Below, in pieces: positions 33,716-44,026 of a stretch of DNA of 64,000 nt. Location of the stretch: positions 1,178,001 to 1,242,000 of the forward strand of contig JAJTTP010000011.1 in assembly GCA_023313575.1 (NCBI GenBank). The letters run 5' to 3'. Under the pieces are notes generated by a model. The model was not told the DNA's origin and searched no databases. It saw nothing but the letters and a program-made list of their open reading frames with translations. The position numbers and the translations under genes are program-made. The first letter of the stretch is position 1. The number at the start of each line of letters is the position of its first letter. This DNA is from Eutypella sp. D-1. Its lineage: Eukaryota > Ascomycota > Sordariomycetes > Xylariales > Diatrypaceae.

Positions 33716-36178
33716 ATGGAGGGCCACGGAATGGAAAACCAGTTCATCCCAAATCCCGCTTCCTACAGTAGCTGGCACTTATCATGCTCTAGCTCCCCAA
33801 GGGATATCCCAGTCAGTCCGTTAGATGATAGATGGAGCAATTATCGGTTGGCAGCATCAGCGACAGCAGCATGTGTTCAGGGAGGGAATGTATCTCAGGG
33901 GACAGGCGAGGTAGTGGATTCTACTTCACCTAGGGGCAAGAAGCGAGGCAAGAGTTATCATACATAAGCAAACGTTACAAAAAGTCATGGAACTAACTGA
34001 GAACCGTGGATCAGTTTTCATGGAATCGGCCAACCCCGGGGAATTCAACACCAATTTTATCGCAACGTCTCCGAAACCTTGGCCTTCCGAGAGTTCGAAT
34101 AACGTGCGATGGGTCAAACAGAACAAAAAGAGTTTGGGGTACGGCGGTCTTGAAGAACGTGTCCCAGATGCCGAGGCAAGCAAAGCCAGGAAGTTCACGA
34201 ACCCTTTTCTTGACAATGCGATGAACAAATGGTATTATCGTGAGCCTACTGTAGCTAATGGACAGGGCGATGGCTATATCAAAATGAATGTGGTGGAAAC
34301 GACCGGGCACGATGATGAACGTCCTAGCAAAAGGCAGAATGTTCGTTACTCGTTTGGGCAATCGACTTACGGAGTTCATCATCACCAACAACCGCCGATG
34401 CGCTATCCAAACAGCGCACTGGCACACGGCGTATCCCGCACGCCTCCTGACTTTGGTCGCGACTATGGACTTCGTGGGCCTGACGAGAGCCTACTCCGAT
34501 TCTGTGAGTAGCAAACTTCCGTAGCTAGTCATATCTAATACCCGTGTGATGCCAACTGACTTAATGGAGATGTCGAGGCGTTTTGTCCTGGGCGAACCCT
34601 ACTACATAACTCGAATGCCTGGAGCTTGTCAATCGGACCCTTGATAACTGACGCAGGTGTCCGTCATGCACTGATGGCATTTGCATCCACCTATGTCCTC
34701 GACTATGTCCGAAAGGACGAGATGCGCGACAGAGCCAGGCGCCACTACAGAAGGGCGATGGATATCTTGGAGAAGAGGCTAGAAGAGGTCAATAGTGGCG
34801 AAATTGACGATCAAAAAACGGAACGAATCGTCGGCTCGATCATATTGCTCAATGCACATGACGTAAGCTTATGTCTTGGAATGATTGATATACAGATTCA
34901 CATGTGTCGCATACTAAGACTTTGGCCACAGATTGTCACTTGGGAGACTCGAAGAGAAAAGGGACAGATCCCAAGGTGGCTTGAAGGCTCGCAACTAGCC
35001 TCTGAGCTTCTTGACGCGACAGCAGCTCATAGGAACTACATGAGAATGGAAAATGTACAGAATGACAGCATCAGAGGCGGTGAGAATAGTATGTGAATTC
35101 CCATCTCCCCGTTCTCCTTTGCTATATCCGAATTGTGGAACCATGCGATCCTTAATTAGGCTTTGCATAGCCGGTCTCGGGGAGAGGAAATAGGTAGCTA
35201 TTGATGGATATCTTCTGATTTATGTCTCACAAGTGATAATCGCTCGAACCGCCGTTCTCGCGTTACCCGTAACGCCCCTCAACCTAGACGACACTCTGAA
35301 CAAATTCTCCTGGCTCTTGGAAGGCTCATCGGATGAGAATCGTACCCTTTCCGGCGGCTCAGGGCTATCCCCTAGTCTCCTGCACTGCATCAAGCATGCT
35401 ACTTACCTTGCAGCAAGTCTCAACCGGGACAGCCGCTCGATGGTACCACGGATAGCCGCAGAGGTGCTTGTAGAAGAAGTAGGAAACCTACGGCAGCGCT
35501 CCGAGTTGTCCAACGGGCCAAGCTCCGTGGAGGAGCTCCTGCGCGAATGTATTTTGGACAACGAAGGCTTCGTGGCAACCAGACGCGAAATGACCGAACT
35601 TGGCGGCGAGGCATGGAAAGCTGCCGTGCAGATCTATATTCAATGCCGTGTGTTCCGGTATGAGATCTGGGATCAGGGGAGAAAGTGAGGCTCAAAATGG
35701 AGATGCGAGAACTAACCGCTCAGCAGATTACCGCGTCGCCACCCACAAGTACTCACACATATGACAACCCTACGTGAGTGCATTAAGCGAATGCCACGGT
35801 CCGGGCGCCTATTCACCGCCCAAACGCCTCTACTACCTGTATTCCTCATCGGTCTATTGGCGACTAGGAACGAGGACTGGGAAGTTTGCCAGACATGGTT
35901 TGAAGCGGTCTCCAGGGGAAGCCGTCGATCGGTAAGCCACCAATGTAGCTCTCAAGGCTTTGACGCCCGCCCCTGGGAAATTGAAGCGACCTATTGACCT
36001 GATGTGACAGAGTGTTCCACCTATCTGGGATGTTCTGCAGACCATGTCTAAGTGGTTGCGCGATACAATTGCGGATGATGAGCACGCCAGCAACAAGCCG
36101 ATCCATGACAGGCTACCCTGGTGGGAGCTCATGGTAGAGCACCTAATAAAGACAGCTGGTATTATGTGTATCCTCTAA
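33716..36178 (+). CDS. Fungal-specific transcription factor domain protein (PF11951 type), no zinc cluster visible
   Basis: Exons 34002-34503, 34570-35079, 35234-35657, 35727-35931 and 36011-36178 sum to 1809 nt in phase. Adding a first exon 33716-33910 through a 91-nt intron gives 667 residues. Starting instead at the ATG 33987 gives 607. The C-terminal two thirds show the regulatory-domain pattern: ESLLRFYVEAFCPGR, GVRHALMAFAS, AAVQIYIQCRVFRLPRRHPQV, LFTAQTPLLPVFLIGLLA and the closing PWWELMVEHLIKTAGIM. Such proteins usually begin with a Zn(2)-Cys(6) cluster, but none is found in the first exon or upstream, so it may act without direct DNA binding or the first exon may be missed. A methyltransferase gene follows 475 bp downstream on the same strand. 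Confidence 0.78.
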
Positions 36179-36653
36179 TGTATTCTCTAAGCGGGGTCAG
36201 GCCACGATATGATATGACTATTCTTGGCGAAGTCGATGAGATTATATGCATATTCGCGAGACCTGTCCCTGCCTTTCGGGGGTTCAATAGTGTGATGGGT
36301 AGCCTCAGAGTGGGGAGTGAATTTGGGTTCCTCGTTATGATCTCATTTTGCCAGGGCGAGGACGGCTTGCGGCTATAGGTGCATCGGAGGGGGGTTTCCG
36401 GTAGTATCCCATTGGCCGTGAAGGTTGAAGCCTGTAAGCTTTGCGATGTCCTATACGGCTTCTCAAATGCATTCCTTCTCGAGTACTTGACGGGTTTTCG
36501 CTTGTTGAGTGTTGTGAAACAACCAAGGCACAAAAAAGAAGCATGAGAGTATGGAGCCTGGGCAAAGGTTTTGTAGAAAAGGGTTCGATTCCGCTTCGCC
36601 TTTCACGAGACATTGAGCCAAATCGAGAAACACATCGCGTGCCAACCAAAACC
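36179..36653. other. Gap between regulator and methyltransferase
   Basis: 475 bp on the same strand. It holds the 3' end of the regulator gene and the promoter of the methyltransferase. A frame runs into the methyltransferase from 36441 but has no family similarity before the ATG at 36654. Confidence 0.5.
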
Positions 36654-37753
36654 ATGGGCAAAAACAACGTTTACGATATTGGTGGCAGCAACTTGAGAGC
36701 CAGAACTCTACAGGCTGTAAAAACATGCTTAACCCTTCCCCAACCTCGCTTACCCGACCTCGTCTTCTCTGATGCGAAAGGGATGGCATTATGGAGTCAT
36801 ATCCAACATCTCCCAAACTACTACCAAGCCCGGGATGAAATCAACTTGCTCAGAGAGATCAGTCCAGTTGTCTGCTCGTACATTCGAAAGGGTGGTGCGG
36901 TGATAGATCTTGGCGCCGGGTAGGTTTCTCGAAGACCAAACATCACATGCTATGGAATGAGAGTAGCTTACAACTAGAAAGTGATACCAGGAAGGTCGAA
37001 CCTCTCCTCGATGTTCTAGAGGATGAGCAGTTAGGTGTAAACTACTATGCACTCGATCTCTGCGGTGAGGATCTGCAGAAGAACATGTGCCGCCTCAATT
37101 CGAAGTACACGAGCCTTCAATGCTTCGGTCTGTGGGGGGACTTCTCAGATGGACTGAAGTGGTGCTCTCGGATGCGGTCACCACGACTGTTTCTCAGTCT
37201 TGGTTCGACATTTGCAAACGGGCGGTGGGATAACGCCGTTGCGAGACTCTGCCAGTGGGTAGACCTGATGACGGAAGAGGACTTCATGCTATTCGGGCTA
37301 GATAGTCACGGGCCTAGTAATGTTGCCAAGGTATGGAAGTCGTATCACGATACTGCTGGTCTGTTCCGCCGGTTTTTGTGGAACAGTTTGAACTGCACCA
37401 ATACCCTGCTGGGGTCGGAATATTTCCAGCAGGGTGATTGGAAGCTCGAGGCAAGCATGGATTCCGACAAAGTACCAGTCCGCCATCGGTTCGGGTTTGT
37501 CGCTCAACGAGACGTGGCTATCCCGGAAGCAGGACTTTACTTTCCGAAATGCACGAAGATCACTTGTTATGAGTCCACCAAATACTCGGAGAGCATGATG
37601 AGGAAGTTATGTGATGCCGGAGGTCTCGAGATACTCCAGATGTGGAAAGCTGAGAATAGCGAAGTTCGTAAGTCAACCCTATCTTGAACTTCCCCAACCC
37701 GTCTCTTTTCCAAACCAGGTAGAAACTATCAAGTTGAGGGAACTAACGTATAA
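36654..37753 (+). CDS. SAM-dependent N-methyltransferase, EasF / EgtD-like
   Basis: Exons 36654-36919, 36982-37667 and 37719-37753 total 987 nt and give 328 residues. The order of motifs is that of 4-dimethylallyltryptophan N-methyltransferase (EasF) and the histidine methyltransferase family (PF10017): YDIGGSNLR near the N-terminus, LPDLVFSDAKG, the SAM-binding motif VIDLGAGDTRKVEPLLDVLE spanning the first intron, LSLGSTFANGRWDNAVARL, FMLFGLDSHG, WKSYHDTAGLF, the MHRF-like VRHRFGFVAQRDV, and EILQMWKAE near the end. It transfers methyl groups to the alpha-amino group of an amino acid such as tryptophan or histidine derivatives. No prenyltransferase, P450 or ergothioneine sulfoxide synthase lies in the window, so the substrate is open. 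The neighbouring PF11951 gene may be its regulator. Confidence 0.85.
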
Positions 37754-39727
37754 CTCTAGGAGAGTGTCTATGCAGGAAGAAGAGAGGCTAAGCCTTGACT
37801 GTACACATTGGTAGTCAAGTGTATGTCTATCATTACCCAGCTGTCTTCATGTTGGCATTGTGAGATTCTTGGTATTCGGGTGATCGTTGGTCGTTGTATA
37901 GAGTAGCACAGAAACAGGGGAGAAAATAAATCAGTATGTTCGTTGACTTAGTAAAGAGTATTGCTTTTTTCGATCATGATTGGAGAATTTGACTGCACCT
38001 GCCCGGCAGAAATCATCCCGAACAACGTCCTGCAAGTAGCCACGACACCAGTCCCCGGGGTCAATCAACCCGGTCTATGGCAACATGTCGCACAGCTGTA
38101 GGCGACGTGGCACGACAGGAGCTGAACCCGGTTGCTGGGTATAGAATTTACTGTTGCACGAAAGAGAAAAGAGAGATGCCGAGATCATGTCGATAGGGCG
38201 CGAAGCGATATTGACCACAGGGATACTCCACCGGCCCGTACAGCCGCTGGATCCAACGATACATAGTGAATAGCATGCTTTTCCAAGAACAAGAACAAAC
38301 AAAAATCAGTGAATCTGCAATCAACCGTTGTTTCTCGTACGTGTTTTTGCTAGGCACCATTTGTCCGGCATGCATAGGCCATGAGATGTTGTCAGAAGCT
38401 GGTCGAGACCTGGCGGGGTTCCGTACGGTGTGATAAAGAGACCAATGCAGGACTGATGAAACCAAGAAACAAACGGTAAACAGCGAGTAAAGTGGGAGAA
38501 GTCCTATAGAGATAGATAGGGCCTTGAGGTATAGACAGGCTAGTAAGAGCATCTAGGATACGATATTGTTCCAACCCAGAAACCTCAGTGGCATTGCCTG
38601 GCTGTTGCTACACCGGTTGAAACCATTGTTCACAGCTAATATCTTCCCATATTGACCATTCCCTTGTAGAATGGGAACAGCTTTTTTAGCAGCGGATTGA
38701 GTAACCTCAGGAGAAGCTCAAAGCAGCGATAGCGGAGAATCCTGCCATTGCATGGGGTAGCGGGTGGTTTGTGAGGTATCTAGTTTCAACGATGACTTCA
38801 ACCGCTATGGGAACAATTAGGGAAAGCTATCATCTGAGGCTTCCGGGTTGGAACCGTACTGTATTCCGGGTGCTCTATTTGTCTAGATTCTAGCTATCTG
38901 CCACCCGGGATCTTTATAAATGTATCATGGTCTATTTAGTCTAGTCGGCCGTGCGTGTATAGGATGCTTGGCCTTGACTTGTAGAAGTCAAATGATGTGG
39001 AATATATCGGGGTCTTTTTCCCTTTCCCTTCTCGTCGCAAAGTTCTCATTTGGGCCCATGGTGAACCGATGCGCAGAATCGTTGACCCCTACTTGCACTA
39101 GCCGAACCCCGGAGTCACTCCCTAGACATAGTAAGTAGTCATGAAAATGAGTAGGGCGCCTGCTTTATCATTCCAAAGCCGTTTTACACACCGAAACAGA
39201 ACAGACAAGTACACACATTCTGCTATTCGAGCACCGTTCATATGCCACTCAGCAACTGCCTGCCCTATACGGCAAGGTCTAAGACGTCGCCTAGACATTG
39301 GATGTGACTCGCGTCATATCATTGCGACATGTCTACCAATACGAGAGAAATTATGCCAGTATTATTCTGGCTATGATATCGGCAATACAAGTACTTCACT
39401 ACGTATACGTACATGCCTAGCTCTATGGAAAAGACTTGAGCCCAAGCCCCAACCGTCTAGCCTTATATTGTAATCATGAGCACGTCAGGATCCTGCTCAG
39501 CGAATAATCAACCCTTTTTTGCCTTCGTCCTCTGCAAACCAATTCGACCCAATAATTTCGTCTTGGCCAAACACACGGGGAATCTCTTTAGTAGATGACC
39601 AACTCCTACCGAAGGGGAATAAAATTCGCATGGATTACGAAAGAAAAAGACAAAATAAAACAAAGGAGTGAGCGTTGCAAATTATACATAACGAACGACT
39701 CGACTCGTATTATAAACACGCTATTGG
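37754..39727. other. Convergent intergenic region, no gene seen
   Basis: 2 kb between the methyltransferase (+) and the 1432-residue protein (-). Only short frames without motifs. Confidence 0.5.
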
Positions 39728-42700
39728 CTATCCCATCTGGGATGTATGGAGTAGTGGCGCGGGAGTACCCATGCTACGCATCAGCCGAGTCACGCCGCTG
39801 CCGTCACCACCTCCAGGTCCAAGATCCGTATTACTCCTGCGTCTCCCAGCAATGGTAGTACTGGAACCAGCAGCAGTAGAGGCGGCGGGCAGCGAGCCCA
39901 GCGGGTCCAGCGGTAGGGGCTTAGGCCAGGACTTGCGCCTCACATGGCGAAGCATTGGGTCGATTGGCGACTCAGCGGCAGCGTCAAGTTGGTTCATAGA
40001 TTTGGAGTTGCGAGGGGCCGGAAGTTCGAGTCGCGGGGGACGTAATGGTTCCGACCTTTTCGGGCGGTGCTCGCGGCTGACGTTTTCGCTAGTCTTGTGA
40101 CTGCTGTCGCCGTTGATATTGTTATCAGTAACGGATGATGCCGTCGGCAACGCCGGGCGGCGCTTGTCGTCCTCTGTGAAGATGGCCCGCCGCGGCGTGG
40201 GCATACCCCATTTAGTCATAAGCGCGTCGAACTCGGCTTCCTGCTGCTTGATGCGTCGTCGAATCGCCATTTCCACCTGGAGATCGTGGTCGGTTGGCGA
40301 GCCGGGCGTCGGCGGGGGTTGTGGCGCCGCTGATGCTGACGCTGACGCTTGGTGATGTGGCCCCGGCTGCCCCTCGCCTCTCGTGCCCTCCCTCTCGGAA
40401 GTGCTGTCAACTCTGGGCCGCGCGAACAACGTCGAGGTCTCGTCAATAGATCGCTTGGCCGCTCTATCAAGCTGAAGACGTAGACGCGATAAATTTGACG
40501 AGCTCCGGCCGCGACCCATCCTCTTCTTCTTGCCGTTATCCTTGGTACCCCAGTTCGATGGGGACGCTGATTGCGACCTCTGCGTATCGTCGGAGTCCTT
40601 AGGAGAGCCCCGACCCGAAGGCGAGGCATTGGGGACAGGGGAATGTGTTCTTGCAGAGGAATTAGATGTAGCGGCGGCGGCGGCGGCAGCGTTGGCCTTG
40701 GCTACCTTGACGGCGGCGGGTGTGTTCTGGCTGACCATCGAGTATCGCCGGGCCTCGGCATCCATATCGATGACAAAGTCAGACATCTTGAGCTCGCTAC
40801 AGACGCCGTCTTTCTGCATCGCCTCGAGCGTCTTGGTCATGTTTTCCAGCAGCGGGCCCATCACGCGCAGCCAGGCGTCGCCGTTTTTCTCGAGCCGCTT
40901 CAGGCGCCGCTCCACCTCGTGCACGCTGTTGCTCGAGGTCCCCTCCCCTTCCTCATCGATGGGCGGCTCCTGCTGTTCCGGCTCCTCCTCCTGGATCCTT
41001 GGCGCAGGCGACGGCACCACCGTTCTAGCAACGATGTTGCTGATCTCCCGATCCTTCTCCTCCTTTTCCCGTTGCAGCCGCTCCTTGACAATGTCGAGCC
41101 GTGACTTAGTCTCTCTCTCGTCATCGGCCTCGTCCTCCTCGTCATCCTCTTCTAGGGTGTCGTACTCCCCGCGTCGTGGCGAGGGCGGCTGTTCCCAGGA
41201 TGTAGGCGGAGTGGGGGAGATCGACCGCACCGGTAGACTCCACCGCCTCGGTGACGCCAAGCTTTCCGATGATTTCGGCGGCGTAGCCATGAAGTAGGGT
41301 CCATTTCCGGACGGCTTCGGGGGAGTGATGGTGCGCTCAATGGCACCCGTCTTGGGATTCCGAGAGATTGTGATGGGTGCGGGTTTCGACCTTGATAAGG
41401 GCCTGCCCTTGAGCATAGGCCGAAGGCTAGCTCTGGAGCCCGGAGCAGTCGGCAGCGAAGCTGGGGAAGATTCTAGGAGCAGCAGGGTAGAAAGCCGGTT
41501 CGCCTGTTTCCTCTTCGACTCCTCTTCCACAGATTCGGTATTGGGGTTTATGCTGACGGTTTCCATCACGTCCGATACCATCAGCTCGCTCTTGGAGACC
41601 AAGGACTCGGGCTCCTCTGCCTGTATCGCTGCAGAAACCATTATTGGCGAAAACGTCCATTCTCTTCTCTGTACAAACGGCGGGGGCGTGAGTTTAGTCG
41701 GTAAAATGTTTTCTTCGGTGGGTCGGGACGTCGGCTTCAGAAGGTGATTCGCGGGCTCTTGCTCATCATCAGTACCGTTGGATGCTGCATCATTAAATGT
41801 CGTAGACCAGGGGGCCGTCTGCGCAAGAGGGGAGGGGTTCTGTAAGCGAGGGCGATGGGCCTCATGAGGAAACCACCCCAGAACTGGCGAATCCATCGAC
41901 GCCTCTCCCAGCTTCGCCCACGAGGCCCTGAGGCTCGTTCGTACAGCATTCAGATCTCGCTGCTTGTACTCGTGTACCTTAGCCTTGCGCGCCATCCGGC
42001 GTTCGATGATCCTGGTCGGCCCGAGCTCTTCGTCGTCCTGGCTGATAAAAGACGCTGGTGACGTCGGCGTGCTGCAGCGCGGTGAAGGTGCCCGCTTCGT
42101 ATCAGTGGGGTGGCTTGACTCCAGGTCCTGTATTGGCTCATCCACCGTCTTGACACCCTTCCCTAGCGTTGGGCTGTTGGTAGTCTCCAACTCATCGCTG
42201 TTTGCAAGAAGTGGTCCACTAGATAACGCCGAGTCGCGGAAGGATGGTGGTTGTGGACTCCAGAGACCGTCTTTAGCCGTAGTAAAAGTGCTGGTGGTGA
42301 TGTCGCTCCTAGCTGACGATCGGAAGGAATTGTAGGTTGCTGCCGATTGGGAGTTGGTGTCAGTGGTTCCCGTAATATTGCTCGACGTGGATTGTCGCTG
42401 AGATTTCGCGTCGCTAGCGGTGTATGATTCGAGGGAGTTCCGACATGTTGCCTTGACCGTCGGTGTCAGGTCGCCTGAAGATCTTTCCCCCACATCGTCA
42501 TTTTGCGCTGGCCCCTCGCCCAGACTTCTCATTGATGGTTCCATTTGTGGGTCAGATCCATCTTTCATTTCAGCGCCATCTGCCGTTATGCTAGGGGTTC
42601 CAACATTTTCGGACGCGTCTCCCGTAGTAGGTGGATGGTCTGCGGATTCGGCTTGATGCGGACTTTGTAGCGCATGGCGCATCATTACTTCGTTCAATGA

Positions 42701-44026
42701 TGCGGAGGGAGAAAAAGGCGTGGAAGTAATGCATGCTCGTTTACTTGTCGTGCGAGGCTGTATAACTGGAGGCATAGGACCCGAAGATGGTAAGGGAGGC
42801 GTGATTGGCGTGCATAAACTGGTAAGGTCCACGGACTTCGAGCTAAGGCTGTTGGCCCTAGAAGATGGCCTAGAAGTCGTGGGAGGGGATGGAAAGTTTA
42901 TCTTCGCCAGCATTTTTGGGAACCCGGGCGATTCCGGCTGCATTGATGGATTCGGGACTGCCAAGACTGCCTTCACCATTAGATCAGGTGGTTGCTCCGG
43001 TGAGTTAGCCCGTCCTGGCATCTGTGTGCTGAAATCCTTGGATTTCTTGGACATCCTGGATAATTGTCTTCTGTGGAGCAACGACTTTGGTACCGCGGCT
43101 GAGGGGCCCGGTTCGTGTCCTTCGGTGGAAGGACATGTTGTTGTCGGGAACTTGAAATCCAGCGATGGATGTCTAAAGGCGAAAGCGTGATGCCCGGATT
43201 TCGCTGGATTGGTTCGCTCGCTTACAGATTGAGGCGTACGGGAATGCGACTCTTGGGGGCTTTCGTGGCACTCATCGACAGGGTTTAACGAGGGCTTGGC
43301 GCTTGCCGGTCTTGTTATCGACAAGCTCGACATACTCCGTTCAGTGCTGACTTCGCCGGACGACGATGACATGGAGGAAATCGATGGACCTCTTCTGAGA
43401 GACCCCAAGGACCCTTGTTTCCGCACCCGAGTTGTGAAGGCATTTTTCGACGACGACCTTTCAGGCCATTCCGCCGGGCTCGTTGTTGGCCGCCCCGGCG
43501 TTGTTGGGCCGTAGACGGGATATTGGGACCGGAACCATGGGCCATGGCTGTCGGTGGGGGTTGGTATCATTATAGCAATGTGACGGTGACCGGCGGCGGT
43601 GGTCTCAGGTATAACATTTTTCGGGAATTGTCCGTGCGCCGACTGAGACGGCCACCTTGACTTCCTCCCTCGTCGCAAGGACCCAGACGAGAACTTTTTC
43701 CGGGGCCCCGTGAATCCGAAACACTCATCATGCGATATGGAAGGGTCGGGAGGTGGCTCTGTCGTGCGGAGGAACTTGGCCAGCGCGCGCAGACTGTCCT
43801 TGTCGATCTGTTCCCGCACGGCATCACGTAACTGTTCTTCAGTCGTCTCCGATGGCAGGCTGATGTCGTCAAGCATGTTGGACGTCGATTTCGAACGGGG
43901 TAGCCGTGCGCGCCTGGGCCCGAACCGAGCGGAGTCGTCGCCGGGCTTTCCTGGGAAGGTCGCTACGGAGCCGGCGTCATCTTTGGACACGGGACGGCCT
44001 CGGGATCCGGACTGATCTGTTGCCAT
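39728..44026 (-). CDS. Very large intrinsically disordered protein of unknown function (1432 aa), single exon
   Basis: One uninterrupted frame of 4299 nt from an ATG at 44026. Composition is dominated by Ser, Pro, Thr, Arg and Glu, so most of it should be disordered and heavily phosphorylated. More ordered parts are an N-terminal helical segment (EEQLRDAVREQIDKDSLRAL, about residues 60-85), a charged coiled coil (RLDIVKERLQREKEEKDREI, about 970-1000), a second helical block (EVERRLKRLEKNGDAWLRVM and following, about 1034-1072), an Ala7 run, and QVEMAIRRRIKQQEAEFDAL near residue 1250. No catalytic or transmembrane signature is seen. I do not recognise a named family. The layout suggests a scaffold or cytoskeletal/polarity protein, which is inference only. 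Its length without introns contrasts with most genes here. Confidence 0.75.
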   Translation of the reverse strand: MATDQSGSRGRPVSKDDAGSVATFPGKPGDDSARFGPRRARLPRSKSTSNMLDDISLPSETTEEQLRDAVREQIDKDSLRALAKFLRTTEPPPDPSISHDECFGFTGPRKKFSSGSLRRGRKSRWPSQSAHGQFPKNVIPETTAAGHRHIAIMIPTPTDSHGPWFRSQYPVYGPTTPGRPTTSPAEWPERSSSKNAFTTRVRKQGSLGSLRRGPSISSMSSSSGEVSTERSMSSLSITRPASAKPSLNPVDECHESPQESHSRTPQSVSERTNPAKSGHHAFAFRHPSLDFKFPTTTCPSTEGHEPGPSAAVPKSLLHRRQLSRMSKKSKDFSTQMPGRANSPEQPPDLMVKAVLAVPNPSMQPESPGFPKMLAKINFPSPPTTSRPSSRANSLSSKSVDLTSLCTPITPPLPSSGPMPPVIQPRTTSKRACITSTPFSPSASLNEVMMRHALQSPHQAESADHPPTTGDASENVGTPSITADGAEMKDGSDPQMEPSMRSLGEGPAQNDDVGERSSGDLTPTVKATCRNSLESYTASDAKSQRQSTSSNITGTTDTNSQSAATYNSFRSSARSDITTSTFTTAKDGLWSPQPPSFRDSALSSGPLLANSDELETTNSPTLGKGVKTVDEPIQDLESSHPTDTKRAPSPRCSTPTSPASFISQDDEELGPTRIIERRMARKAKVHEYKQRDLNAVRTSLRASWAKLGEASMDSPVLGWFPHEAHRPRLQNPSPLAQTAPWSTTFNDAASNGTDDEQEPANHLLKPTSRPTEENILPTKLTPPPFVQRREWTFSPIMVSAAIQAEEPESLVSKSELMVSDVMETVSINPNTESVEEESKRKQANRLSTLLLLESSPASLPTAPGSRASLRPMLKGRPLSRSKPAPITISRNPKTGAIERTITPPKPSGNGPYFMATPPKSSESLASPRRWSLPVRSISPTPPTSWEQPPSPRRGEYDTLEEDDEEDEADDERETKSRLDIVKERLQREKEEKDREISNIVARTVVPSPAPRIQEEEPEQQEPPIDEEGEGTSSNSVHEVERRLKRLEKNGDAWLRVMGPLLENMTKTLEAMQKDGVCSELKMSDFVIDMDAEARRYSMVSQNTPAAVKVAKANAAAAAAATSNSSARTHSPVPNASPSGRGSPKDSDDTQRSQSASPSNWGTKDNGKKKRMGRGRSSSNLSRLRLQLDRAAKRSIDETSTLFARPRVDSTSEREGTRGEGQPGPHHQASASASAAPQPPPTPGSPTDHDLQVEMAIRRRIKQQEAEFDALMTKWGMPTPRRAIFTEDDKRRPALPTASSVTDNNINGDSSHKTSENVSREHRPKRSEPLRPPRLELPAPRNSKSMNQLDAAAESPIDPMLRHVRRKSWPKPLPLDPLGSLPAASTAAGSSTTIAGRRRSNTDLGPGGGDGSGVTRLMRSMGTPAPLLHTSQMG

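Noticed and set aside
36581..36594. tRNA-like T-loop string GGGTTCGATTCC
   Set aside because: No acceptor stem, D-arm or anticodon arm can be formed around it. Chance match upstream of the methyltransferase.
40530..41297. 255-codon Ser-rich frame on the plus strand
   Set aside because: Antisense shadow of the 1432-residue protein.
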